Positions 40,201 through 48,226 of a stretch of 64,000 nucleotides of DNA are shown in pieces. The translations under genes were made by a program, and so were the position numbers. How positions within the stretch are numbered: position 1 is the stretch's first letter; the number at the start of each line of letters is the position of its first letter. This DNA is from Urophycis tenuis. Its lineage: Eukaryota; Chordata; Actinopteri; Gadiformes; Phycidae. The stretch lies in assembly GCA_036785325.1 (NCBI GenBank), contig JAXIVH010000017.1:4688805-4752804 (forward strand). Reading direction: 5' to 3'. A model generated the notes under the pieces. It was not told the origin of the DNA. It saw nothing but the letters and a program-made list of their open reading frames with translations, and searched no databases.

Positions 40201-40724
40201 CATATGGGTGCGTCCAGTGCGGGAAGCGCTTCACGCAGAGCGGTCACCTGAAGACCCACCTGAGGACTCACTCCGAGGTGAAGCCATATGGGTGCGTCCA
40301 GTGCGGGAAGCGCTTCACGGTGAGCGGTCAACTGAAGATCCACCTGAGGACTCACACCGGGGAGAAGCCATATGGGTGCGTCCAGTGCGGGAAGCGCTTC
40401 ACGGACAACCGCAACCTGAAGATCCACCTGAGGACTCACACCGGGGAGAAGCCATATGGGTGCGTCCAGTGCGGGAAGCGCTTCACGACGAGCGACAGCC
40501 TGAAGACCCACCTGAGGACTCACTCTGGGGAGAAGCCATATGGGTGCGTCCAGTGCGGGAAGCGCTTCACGGTGAGCGGTCACCTGAAGACCCACCTGAG
40601 GACTCACTCCGGGGAGAAGCCATATGGGTGCGTCCAGTGCGGGAAGCGCTTCACGGTGAGAGGCAACCTGAAGACCCACCTGAGGACTCACTCCGGGGAG
40701 AAGCCCTGTGTGTCCGCACTGTAA
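36981..40724 (+). CDS. C2H2 zinc-finger protein gene, four exons
   Basis: Exons at 36981-37287, 37567-37661, 37794-37860 and 39538-40724 have GT/AG borders and consistent phases, giving 551 codons. Exon 1 encodes a coiled-coil leader (LEEQLSSIMDVLAKAVVSEI, LRLQITQSQKENEAL) common to a teleost zinc-finger expansion. Exon 3 has an acidic IKEEEDIS motif. Exon 4 encodes eight C2H2 fingers with HTGEKPY or HSGEKPY linkers. The protein is expected in the nucleus as a sequence-specific DNA-binding regulator. A ninth, degenerate finger after the stop suggests a C-terminal frameshift. An alternative in-frame ATG lies at 36888. Intron 3 holds two DNA transposons. Confidence 0.88.
37567..37661 (+). CDS. 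Zinc-finger gene exon 2
   Basis: Acceptor ATTATCAG, donor GTAAGC. Encodes PKPLNDYKADGNSP and SKSEASSDTTPVE. Phase fits exon 1 (one base carried over) and ends in phase 0. Confidence 0.8.
37794..37860 (+). CDS. Zinc-finger gene exon 3
   Basis: Acceptor ATATGGAAAG, donor GTGAGT. Encodes LETPDISLIKEEEDISAYRP, with an IKEEED motif that in other proteins can be a SUMO-conjugation site. One base carries into exon 4. Confidence 0.8.
37872..38619 (+). mobile_element. PIF/Harbinger element carrying a MADF-like ORF
   Basis: Inverted ends AGGCTGGGTTATGCTTC and GAAGCATAAACCAGCCT, flanked by TAA (37869-37871) and TGA (38620-38622). Internally, 38174-38407 encodes EISRNLGLSVGDCRQKWKNV and RDRYTRVRKAM, a MADF/Myb-like DNA-binding domain as in the second protein of Harbinger elements. 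No transposase. It lies at the start of intron 3, nine bases after exon 3. Confidence 0.8.
38174..38407 (+). pseudogene. MADF-like Harbinger accessory protein fragment
   Basis: A 77-residue open frame with the WEEISRNLGL, CRQKWKNVRDRY and YQMLSWLSPHI blocks of MADF domains. The N-terminal part of the usual domain is missing or in another frame near 38160. In complete Harbingers this protein helps transposase reach DNA and the nucleus. Here it is probably a relic. Confidence 0.6.
38623..39127. other. Intron 3 of the zinc-finger gene, no element recognised
   Basis: AT-rich sequence without a coding frame or terminal repeats. Confidence 0.6.
39128..39458. mobile_element. hAT MITE in intron 3 of the zinc-finger gene
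   Basis: A 331-bp element with inverted ends CAGGGGCGGAGC and GCTCCGCCCCTG. Flanks CCTACACG (39120-39127) and CCTACACA (39459-39466) agree at seven of eight positions, as expected of an 8-bp hAT duplication. Confidence 0.82.
39538..40724 (+). CDS. Zinc-finger gene exon 4 (eight C2H2 fingers)
   Basis: Acceptor CTCTGCAG. A poorly structured region (about 160 codons) precedes eight fingers from 40039: CALC, CDQC, then six CVQC fingers. Recognition helices in order from the second are DNRNLKI, QSGHLKT, VSGQLKI, DNRNLKI, TSDSLKT, VSGHLKT and VRGNLKT. Fingers 2 and 5 share the same helix; outside the helices the finger sequences are almost identical, pointing to recent array duplication. Stop at 40722-40724. 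Confidence 0.9.
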
Positions 40725-40783
40725 CGCCAGCTTCGGCGACCCCACAAATCTCCCGTCGCCACATGGTGAAGCACACGGGCTGA
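40725..40783 (+). pseudogene. Remnant of a ninth C2H2 finger
   Basis: Across three frames the sequence reads VCPHCNASFGDPTNL and then RRHMVKHTG plus a stop, a normal final finger broken by a two-base loss near 40710 and a one-base loss near 40752. Confidence 0.65.
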
Positions 40784-40875
40784 GGGGCGCTTTGACACCC
40801 GGCAACCAGACATTTTGATTGACGGCTCTATTTTGTATGTGATGAAATGATTGTCCAAGGTTTTTTTTCTTCACG

Positions 40876-40881
40876 ATTAAA
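40876..40881 (+). promoter_or_regulatory. Candidate polyadenylation signal of the zinc-finger gene
   Basis: ATTAAA 150 bases after the stop codon, the nearest canonical variant downstream. From here to 41185 nothing else is seen. Confidence 0.45.
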
Positions 40882-41869
40882 AGATTTTTCCCAACTTTCA
40901 GATTTGGATAATATTTCTTTGTTTTTATTGATGTTGCTCATAAATGTCTGTGTCACCACCGTTACCTTTATTATCACAAATTGCCTGCAAAGTTCACTTG
41001 TGGAATAGGCTATTACAATGTGACGGCGCTTCATGCCTGATTGTGTTTATTTCACTGTATCAAATAGGTTTGCCAACGTTTACAATATTAACATCCTGTC
41101 ATCGACCGTGTTGCAGCATTGCACTGCTGTGCTTATAGTTTGAATGACCAGTTGGGTATGTGGTCCAGCTCATCATATCACAAGGTGGGTAAGATCAGAT
41201 CAGATAATCCTTTGTTGATCCCCCTTAGGAGAAATTCACAATGACCAGCAGTACAGGGGATAGACGAGTGCAAAGAACCTGACTATAGTCAATAACGATA
41301 AACAATAAATAGATCTACCTAGAAAGATTATTTTAAGTTAAATTAAGTTAAAAGGGAGCTCTTAGAGTCAGGTCGACCAAAACTTACAACCTGTATGCAT
41401 ACATAGTAAACATCCTTGGTTGCTATTTGTAGTGCAAAAATAGAGTGTGCAAATGTGCGGAGTGTGCAAGATGCAAGCTGTGCAAATTTATACAAGGTAT
41501 TCCAGGTGCAACATCAGAATCGGAATCAAGTTTATTGCCAAGTAGGTTTACACCTACAAGGAATTCGACTTGGTGCAATTGGTGCAAGGGAAAAAACAGT
41601 ATTAAAAATATAAGTAAGTAAAAAAGTAAAAAAGTAGAAAAGTAAAATAACCATAATAAAATAAATATATATATACGATGTACAATGAATATGAGTATGA
41701 ATATGAATATGGAATACAGAGCAGTAGTGCATGCAGAGGAAAATGGAAAAATGGTGGACCCGAATGAGTGCACACTGTACACACTGTGCGTTAATGTAAC
41801 GCAGACGATCTGAAGATGCCACGTTAATGTAGCATGTAGGTCTGTGTGGGGGGAGGGAGAGAGTCAGTG

Positions 41870-43582
41870 TCAGTGGGGGCTCCGGGCCTTGTTGACAAGG
41901 CTAGTGGCAGACGGGAAAAAACTGTTCTTATGCCGTGAGGTTTTGGTCCTGATGGACCACAGCCTCCTGCCAGAGGGGAGTGATGCAAAGAGATGGTGAC
42001 CGGGGTGGGAGGGGTCGGCCATAATCTTACCTGCACGCCTCAGGGTCCTGGAGGTGTACAGGTCCTGGAGCGACGGCAGATTGCAGCCAATCACCTTCTC
42101 TGCAGACCGAATGATGCGCTGCAGCCTGCCCTTGTCCTTGGCGGTGGCAGCAGCGAACCAGATGGTGATGGAGGAGGTGAGGATGGACTCAATGATGGAG
42201 GAGTAGAAGTGCACCATCATTGTCCTGGGCAGGTTGAATTTCTTCAGCTGCCTAAGGAAGTACATCCTCTGCTGGGCTTTCTTGATGAGGGAGCTGATGT
42301 TCAGCTCCCACTTGAGATCCTGGGAGATGACAGTTCCCAGGAAGCGGAAAGACTCCACAGTGTCAATTGTGTAGTCGCAGAGGGTGATGGGGGCAGGTGA
42401 GGCTGAGTACTTCCTGAAGTCCACAACCATCTCCACTGTCTTTAGAGCGTTGAGCTCTAGGTTATTCCGGCTGCACCATGTCACCAGATGGTCTATCTCC
42501 CACCTGTAGTCAGACTCATCACCATCAGAAATGAGTCCAATGAGGGTGGTGTCATCCGCAAACTTCAGAAGCTTGACGGACTGGTGACTGGAGGTGCAGC
42601 TGTTTGTGTACAGGGAGAAGAGCAGAGGAGAAAGAACACAGCCCTGGGGGGAACCGGTGCTGATGGTCTGTGAGTCGGAGATGCATTTTCCCAGCTTCAC
42701 ATGCTGCTTCCTGTCAGACAGGAAGTCTGTAATCCACCTGCAGGTGGAGTCAGGCACACTAAGCTGGGAGAGCTTCTCCTGAAGCAGAGCCGGGATGATG
42801 GTGTTGAAAGCAGAGCTGAAATCCACAAACAGGATCCTGGCGTAGGTTCCTGCGGAGTCCAGGTGCTGGAGGATGTAGTGGAAGGCCAAGTTGACTGCAT
42901 CGTCTACAGACCTGTTGGCTCTGTAGGCAAACTGCAGGGGGTCCAGGAGGGGGTCGGTGATGCCTTTCAGGTGTGAGAGCACAAGGCGCTCAAAGGACTT
43001 CATAACCACAGAGGTCAGGGCGACGGGTCTGAAGTCGTTAAGTCCTGTTGTCCTTGGCTTCTTGGGGACAGGAATGATGGTAGAGGTCTTGAAGCAGGCT
43101 GGCACGTGACATGTCTCCAGTGAGGTGTTGAAAATGTCTGTGAACACTGGAGACAGCTGATCAGCACAGTGCTTCAAGGTGGATGGGGAGACAGAATCCG
43201 GTCCAGCAGCTTTCCGGGGGTTCTGTCTCCTGAAGAGTTTGTTGACGTCCCTCTCATGGATGGAAAGAGTCGTCACTGAGGTGGGTGGGGGGGTCGAGGG
43301 GGGGACCTTTAAGTTTGGCATTGGTGGAGGTGCCCAGGCCCACACTGAGGTGGGGGAGGTGATAAGCTGGAGCTGTTGGGAGGTGTCATGGGGGATGGTT
43401 GCAGGGCTGTCCCTTTGTCTTTCAAAGCGGCAGTAGAACTCGTTCAGGTCATTGGCCAGACGATGGTCGTTGATGGAGTGGGGGGCTTTAGGCTTGTAGT
43501 TGGTGATTTGCCTAAGCCCTTTCCAGACAGACGCAGAGTCGTTGGCTGAGAAGTGGTGTTGGAGCTTCTCAGAGTACAGTCG
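41870..43582 (-). pseudogene. Rex1/CR1-type LINE reverse transcriptase
   Basis: RT blocks RKAAGPDSVSPS, DFRPVALTS, the catalytic FVDFSSAFNTI, GSPQGCVLSP and KFADDTTLIG are followed by SFRFLGTVIS and the C-terminal SLPSGRRLWSI. The sequence reads through as one frame with the preceding endonuclease except for a stop near 43580. 43345 is only the first ATG after it; the linker upstream (FSANDSASVWKGLRQITNYK) is in the same frame. Confidence 0.87.
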
Positions 43583-44893
43583 TTAAGCCTCTTTCACCGC
43601 CTTGCCAAACTTGTACTTCGCCTCTTTATAACTGTCTTTGTCCCCACTCCTGAAGGCAACTTCCTTATCCAACCTTAACCTTCTGAGTTTGGCTGTGAAC
43701 CAGGGTTTGTCATTGTTGTAACTTACCCTGGTGCGTGTTGGAATGCAGCTGTCCTCACAGAAACTGATGTAGGACGTCACAGCCTCTGTGTACTCATCCA
43801 GACTGTTGGTAGCAGTCCTGAACACATCCCAGTCAGTAGAGTCCAAACACGCGTGGAGATCCTCAACGGCCTCACTGGTCCACTTCTTTGATGTCCTCAC
43901 TACAGGTTTGCAGAGCTTTAATTTCTGCCTGTACGCAGGAATCAGGTGGACCATGACGTGGTCAGAGTGTCCCAGTGCAGCACGGGGGACGGCGTGATAG
44001 GCATCCCTGACTGTGGTGTAACAGTGATCCAGAATGTTCTCCTCTCTGGTCGAGCATTTAATAAACTGTCTATATTTAGGGAGTTCGTGAGTGAGGTTTC
44101 CTTTGTTAAAATCACCAACGACAATAACTAAGGAGTCCGGGTTGGTACGCTCCACACACAGTATCTGGTCGGCGAGCATGCGCTGTGCGTCCTGCACGTT
44201 GGCCGACGGTGGAATGTAAACACCGACCAGAATGAATGAAGCGAACTCACGGGGTGAATAAAAGGGCTTACAGTTTATGAAGTAAGATTCCAGATCAGGA
44301 GAACAGTGCTGCTGGATCGCCGTCACGTCGTTGCACCAACCACTGTTGATGTAAAAACAGATTCCTCCACCTTTTGTTTTGCCGGAGAGTTCCGCGTCTC
44401 TGTCTGCTCTGTAGAGTTGGAAGCCTGCCAGCTGCAGCGCAGAGTCCGGTATTAAGCCACAAAGCGACGTCTCCGTAAAGCACAAAACAGCGGATGAATA
44501 AAAGTCCCTGTTTTTTCCCAACAGCAGTTGTAATTCGTCCAGTTTGTTGGGCAGTGAACGCACGTTAGAGAGAAATATACCCGGTAGAGGTGTGCGTAAT
44601 CCGCGCTGGCGAAGACGCACAAGCGCACCGGCACGTTTTCCTCTCCTCCTACGTTTTACTGCGTGAGCAAAGGTGAGCGCACCTTTGACCAGAATGTCCA
44701 AAATTTCCAATGTTGGGAGAGCGAAAGTAGGAAATAAATCCTCTGGCGTTGTTACCCTGATGTTCATGAGCTCTTCTCTGGTGAAAGAGCTCCGGGTGCC
44801 ATCGCAAAAGACGGAGTTTAAACACAAAACAAAACAAAACAACGCGCACCAACACACCGAGGCGACCATCCGCGGCGCCATCTTGGTATTCAC
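43583..44893 (-). pseudogene. Rex1/CR1-type LINE endonuclease region
   Basis: A 436-codon open frame starting MNTKMAPRM at 44893. It has a hydrophobic leader, a basic stretch (KRRRRGKRAG), then the endonuclease with SNVRSLPNK, FTETSL, VVVGDFNKG and GHSDHVMV. It ends at a stop at 43583-43585 just before the RT linker. If that stop is a single substitution the LINE would otherwise be almost intact. Confidence 0.82.
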
Positions 44894-44996
44894 TTGGTAT
44901 TAACATATGAATAGACCTAAAATAACGACGGCTAGAAGACAGTCCAAGATGTGTGGTGTGGTTGTATGTAGTGTAGTGTGGTGTTCAGTCCATTGT

Positions 44997-45494
44997 TCAG
45001 TCCATTGCCTGGTGGTGTTGGGGCTTCCTGGAGCCTGATGGCTGATGGGATGAAGGAGCCCCCAAGCGCTTTGAGGCACGTGGCTGAGTGAGCCTGTGGC
45101 TGAACGTGTTCCTGGGTTGCTTCAGTTCGGCATAGAGAGGATGAGAGGGGTTGTCCAGGATCGCCCGCAGCTTTCCCCTCGTCCACCTCACTGTCACCAC
45201 CTCCACACAGTCCAGCTTCATCCCCACCGCAGAGCACGCCCTCCTCTCCGGCTTGTACAGCTTACTGGCACCACGGCTCCCAATGCCTCCTCCCCAGCAC
45301 ACAGCAGCGAAGAAGGTGACACTGGCCACCGCAGACTGGTAGACCATCCGTAGCAGCCTAGTGCACACATTGAAAGATGACAGATGGACAGTGCTTGGTA
45401 GATAGTCATAGCGGTTATCAATCAGATGAACAGACCTAAAATAACAACGGCTAGAAAAACAATCGGAGGTGTGTGGTGTGGTATACAAATCCAT
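44997..45494 (-). pseudogene. Rex1-like RT C-terminus (outer LINE)
   Basis: Encodes YQSAVASVTFFAAVCWGGG, ERRACSAVGMKLDCVE and LDNPSHPLYAEL, the C-terminal RT region of Rex1. The RT core is absent, so the LINE was 5' truncated near 45500. Confidence 0.75.
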
Positions 45495-45534
45495 TATCTG
45501 GTGGATGGAAAAATCTGAAATAGCTTAGTAACAC

Positions 45535-45602
45535 CGAACAGTGGAGGGCAGTAATACGCAGCCTAGCGTCTACCCTGCCGGAAATAAAGAAGAAGAAGAA
45601 GA
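45535..45602 (+). repeat. Short repeat end with AAGAAGAAG tail
   Basis: GTGGAGGGCAGTAATACGC and ATAAAGAAGAAGAAGAAG resemble the 3' end of a short interspersed or LINE-derived repeat. It replaces the first part of the Gypsy-C left LTR. Confidence 0.4.
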
Positions 45603-45631
45603 CCCCGAGGCGATTTGGAAGCCGAGCCGAT

Positions 45632-45802
45632 CAGTTATTTTTGAATTTGTTGTCTTGTTTTTGCCGTTGGGTTTTTGCTATACCGTTCTGAGCAGACATT
45701 CCCGTAGTGAGTGTGTTTGTTTGTTGTCACATCAATAAATCTACCGGTTCGGGAACGACAAATCTCTCCTCGCCTGTTTCGTCTCACCCGCCACTCGCTA
45801 CA
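45632..45802 (+). repeat. Gypsy-C left LTR, 5' truncated
   Basis: Matches 51909-52078 of the right LTR and lacks the first 75 bases. Ends CGCTACA. Confidence 0.88.
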
Positions 45803-45804
45803 AT

Positions 45805-45822
45805 TGGTGTCAGAAGTGGGAT
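45805..45822 (+). other. Gypsy-C primer-binding site, tRNA-Leu(CAA)
   Basis: TGGTGTCAGAAGTGGGAT is the exact complement of the 18 terminal bases of vertebrate tRNA-Leu(CAA) with CCA. Confidence 0.82.
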
Positions 45823-45825
45823 GAG

Positions 45826-46098
45826 ATGTCTACAGTCGAAGAGATAGAGGGATTCCTGGAGCGCTTACGAGTCGACGAGTCTGCACTCCCGCCGAGAAGC
45901 CAGCACAAGGGGGGCGCAGGCGAGTGGGAGGTGCGGTTCCCTGATGGGTCCAGCGCCCGCTCGGATATCGCCGCCTCCGCACCGCTACGGAGAAGGAAAG
46001 CGGTGGATCCCACCACTGGACGGCCGTTGCCGAGAGTGACCGAGGACGGCGCGCGCGCGCGACTTTCCCAACCAGCGCTGAGGTTCTCTGAGGGCTGC
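45826..46098 (+). pseudogene. Gypsy-C gag, N-terminal remainder
   Basis: Begins MSTVEEIEGFLERLRVDESA three bases after the primer site and runs about 90 codons to ALRFSEG, where a foreign LTR begins. The rest of gag is gone. No named domain is visible in this part. Confidence 0.65.
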
Positions 46099-46818
46099 TG
46101 TTACGTGTCCATAGGAAAAATGATGGCACGACATAACATAATACGAGACAAAACAGAGGGTGACGGTTTAGGAATTTATTACCGTATACCAGAACAAAAA
46201 TAAAGCAGGTGATGGTTTATGTAATTGTAGGGGGGTGTATGCTGTGTAAAACAGAACAGAAAAATAAACCTAGAACTGGCTAACTCCACAAAGAAAACAA
46301 TCTTACTGGCTCCCGACCATGAACAAAACACAAAGGAATAAGAGTGAGTCTTCCGGGAAACTACCTTACCTACACTCCCTGAACCTAACCTAAAAAGGTG
46401 TACAAAACCCGTCACCAATCACCACCTGCTCAACAATAATACAAATAATTAAGGAGATTTGTTAATAGTGGGTAGCCCGCAAGGACTACACACTAGAATA
46501 CTTTAACTGAGGTTTAAACTATTCAAACAAAAGACAATGACGGTGCGTGGCGCCAACACAATGCCACGCAACCCAGCAAAGACAAAAGTGCAGCGTCAGA
46601 GACAGCAGCCCGCATGACGAGAGACGGAATGGCGAGAGCTGGGAAGGAACCAACCAGGATCCCGGATGCGACCGTCTTTTATAGGCCATGCCCGATCCTG
46701 TAATTAGCCCCATCTCGGGGAATGCCTACAGGGGGAGACAAAGACACCAGTGACAGCAGATGCCGAAAACAATATACTCCCCCACAATATTTAGGACTCA
46801 AGCAGTCTCTGCGTAACA
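46099..46818 (-). repeat. Reverse-oriented LTR of another element
   Basis: A 720-bp segment with inverted ends TGTTACG and CGTAACA. On the minus strand a CCTATAAAAG TATA box (46676-46685) is present, and a GGTGGGGG purine tract directly precedes the segment, as expected before a 3' LTR. 46819-47205, AT-rich with poly-T, may be the truncated interior. Confidence 0.5.
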
Positions 46819-47142
46819 CCCCCACCGTTAAGAAAATAAATTGGGGGTGAATAAAATAACGATTTAAACAAATCAGAAACAATTAATTTCTTTTCTAAAT
46901 GCAAAACTACTCCAAATATTGTTACACATATAACTTAGAAATGCATATTTGCAAAAAGGAGAGAAAAGAAAAAAAAACACTTAACAGGCTAGCCCATTCA
47001 CACATACAGTTGGGCTGAAAGGAACAGAAAGGGTTAACGAGTAACCACCCAGCAACGTCTCCCACCCGCAGCTGAGCAGAAGAAAACACAAAGGTTAACA
47101 AGTCAAACAACAACCTGTTTACAGTCACACAACATGTGTCAA

Positions 47143-47167
47143 GTTTTTTTTTTTTTTTTTTTTTTTT
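47143..47167 (+). repeat. Poly-T tract
   Basis: About 24 T near the border of the foreign insertion in Gypsy-C. Confidence 0.9.
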
Positions 47168-47205
47168 GTATAAAACTCATTAACCCACAATTTATTTATT
47201 TTCAT

Positions 47206-47515
47206 ACAGGGCAAATAGCGGTAACCCAACATCTAGACTGCCCGGCCCCAGCCCCACTATCCCTGGAGCCCCAACCGCCGTTAAACTAGGGCGGGGCAGC
47301 GCAGCGAGAGGACCGCTGCCCGCCTACACCCCTCTCCCCAACCCGGAACTACGGCTCGGCCGGCTAGGCCAGACACATGGACTGTACCTGGACTGTAACT
47401 TAGATGGAACCCACTGTAGGGCCCTGGTGGATACGGGGTCCACCATCTCCTTCGTCCGCCCCGGAACCCTACCTGGCACGTCTTGCCATAGGTTACGGGG
47501 TTGGAGAGGCACTAA
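47206..47515 (+). pseudogene. Gypsy-C protease, first part
   Basis: Encodes a proline-rich leader (PGPSPTIPGAPTAV), GRLGQTHGLYLDCNLDG and the protease motif LVDTGSTISFV, then TSCHRLRGW, where the Harbinger MITE enters. The frame resumes after the MITE as VRITTVTGES, then shifts into the main pol frame near 48210. Confidence 0.8.
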
Positions 47516-48184
47516 AGCCTAGTTTATACTTCTCCGACTGCGTAATCCGTCATCCGTCTGCGTAACTACGGACACCCCTCGAGCCCTCATAGTTCTCCGT
47601 CGTGGTGACGGATACGCAATGCAATTTCCCGCTTGACCAGTATGGGTCGCTACGCAAGACTGGCCATGACATTCAAGCAAATAAGTACAAAAGGGAAAAA
47701 TAGTTAAGAGGGGATCAATTATTAAATAGAAAAGGGTATACGTTATAAATGAAATGCTTGTAAAAGTAAAAACCGTACACAAACTTGCAATTTGCCACCT
47801 TTTAAGTTTCACAAGTTCAAGTAGGTCGGCTTGCATTTTGGAGCTTTATGCGTCCATATAGTAAAGCGTATATATGTAGCGTATATATATAGCGTATAGC
47901 GTATAAAGCATATATACATAAATGGCGCGGCTGTGTGCGGTTGTGATAGAAGTCGATAGCGATAGAATGTGATTCATTGTGAGTCATTCATGTGTAAATG
48001 ACGTGTTTAGAGGACCAATCGCAGCCCTTGCGGTCTCCGTCGTGCGTAGACGGAGTGACGGATACTTAAAAAGTATTTCAGGCCGACGGAGACGACGGAG
48101 AGGCTCTCCGTCAGGCTCTCCGTCGACGGAGAGGGCTCTCTGTATCCGTCGTCCATCACTTTACGCAGAAGTATAAACTAGGCT
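47516..48184. mobile_element. PIF/Harbinger MITE within Gypsy-C protease
   Basis: Inverted ends AGCCTAGTTTATACTTCT and AGAAGTATAAACTAGGCT flanked by the 3-bp duplication TAA (47513-47515, 48185-48187). 669 bp, non-coding; many GACGGA motifs inside. Similar termini occur in the element at 37872-38619. Confidence 0.92.
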
Positions 48185-48226
48185 TAAGGTACGCATCACA
48201 ACGGTCACGGGGGAAAGCGCGAGAAT

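Larger units (their letters stand above)
41515..44901 (-). mobile_element. Rex1/CR1-type LINE, nearly full length
   Basis: A 3.4-kb minus-strand LINE with endonuclease (44893-43583) and RT (43582-41870) regions and a 3' UTR ending CAATAAACTTG and ATTC-GATTCTGAT repeats. AACAT at 41510-41514 and 44902-44906 is a possible 5-bp duplication. The position agrees with the empty site in the 13-kb copy. Confidence 0.85.
41186..45510 (-). mobile_element. Rex1-like LINE fragment, split by another LINE
   Basis: Minus-strand RT C-terminus and proximal 3' UTR at 45494-44907 and distal 3' UTR at 41509-41186, ending in GATCT tail repeats. The unoccupied copy at 13210-13620 joins the two parts directly. The LINE at 41515-44901 lies between them. 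Confidence 0.82.

Noticed and set aside
40133..40783. Plus-strand 216-codon frame through the finger array
   Set aside because: Out-of-register reading of the same repeats; only its last residues reflect the broken ninth finger.
39960..40874. Minus-strand open frame of about 300 codons
   Set aside because: It is the antisense of the zinc-finger repeats; periodic codon use keeps it open. No promoter, splice or domain support.
46099..46203. C-terminal extension of the Gypsy-C gag frame
   Set aside because: It lies wholly inside the reverse-oriented LTR, so it is accidental read-through.
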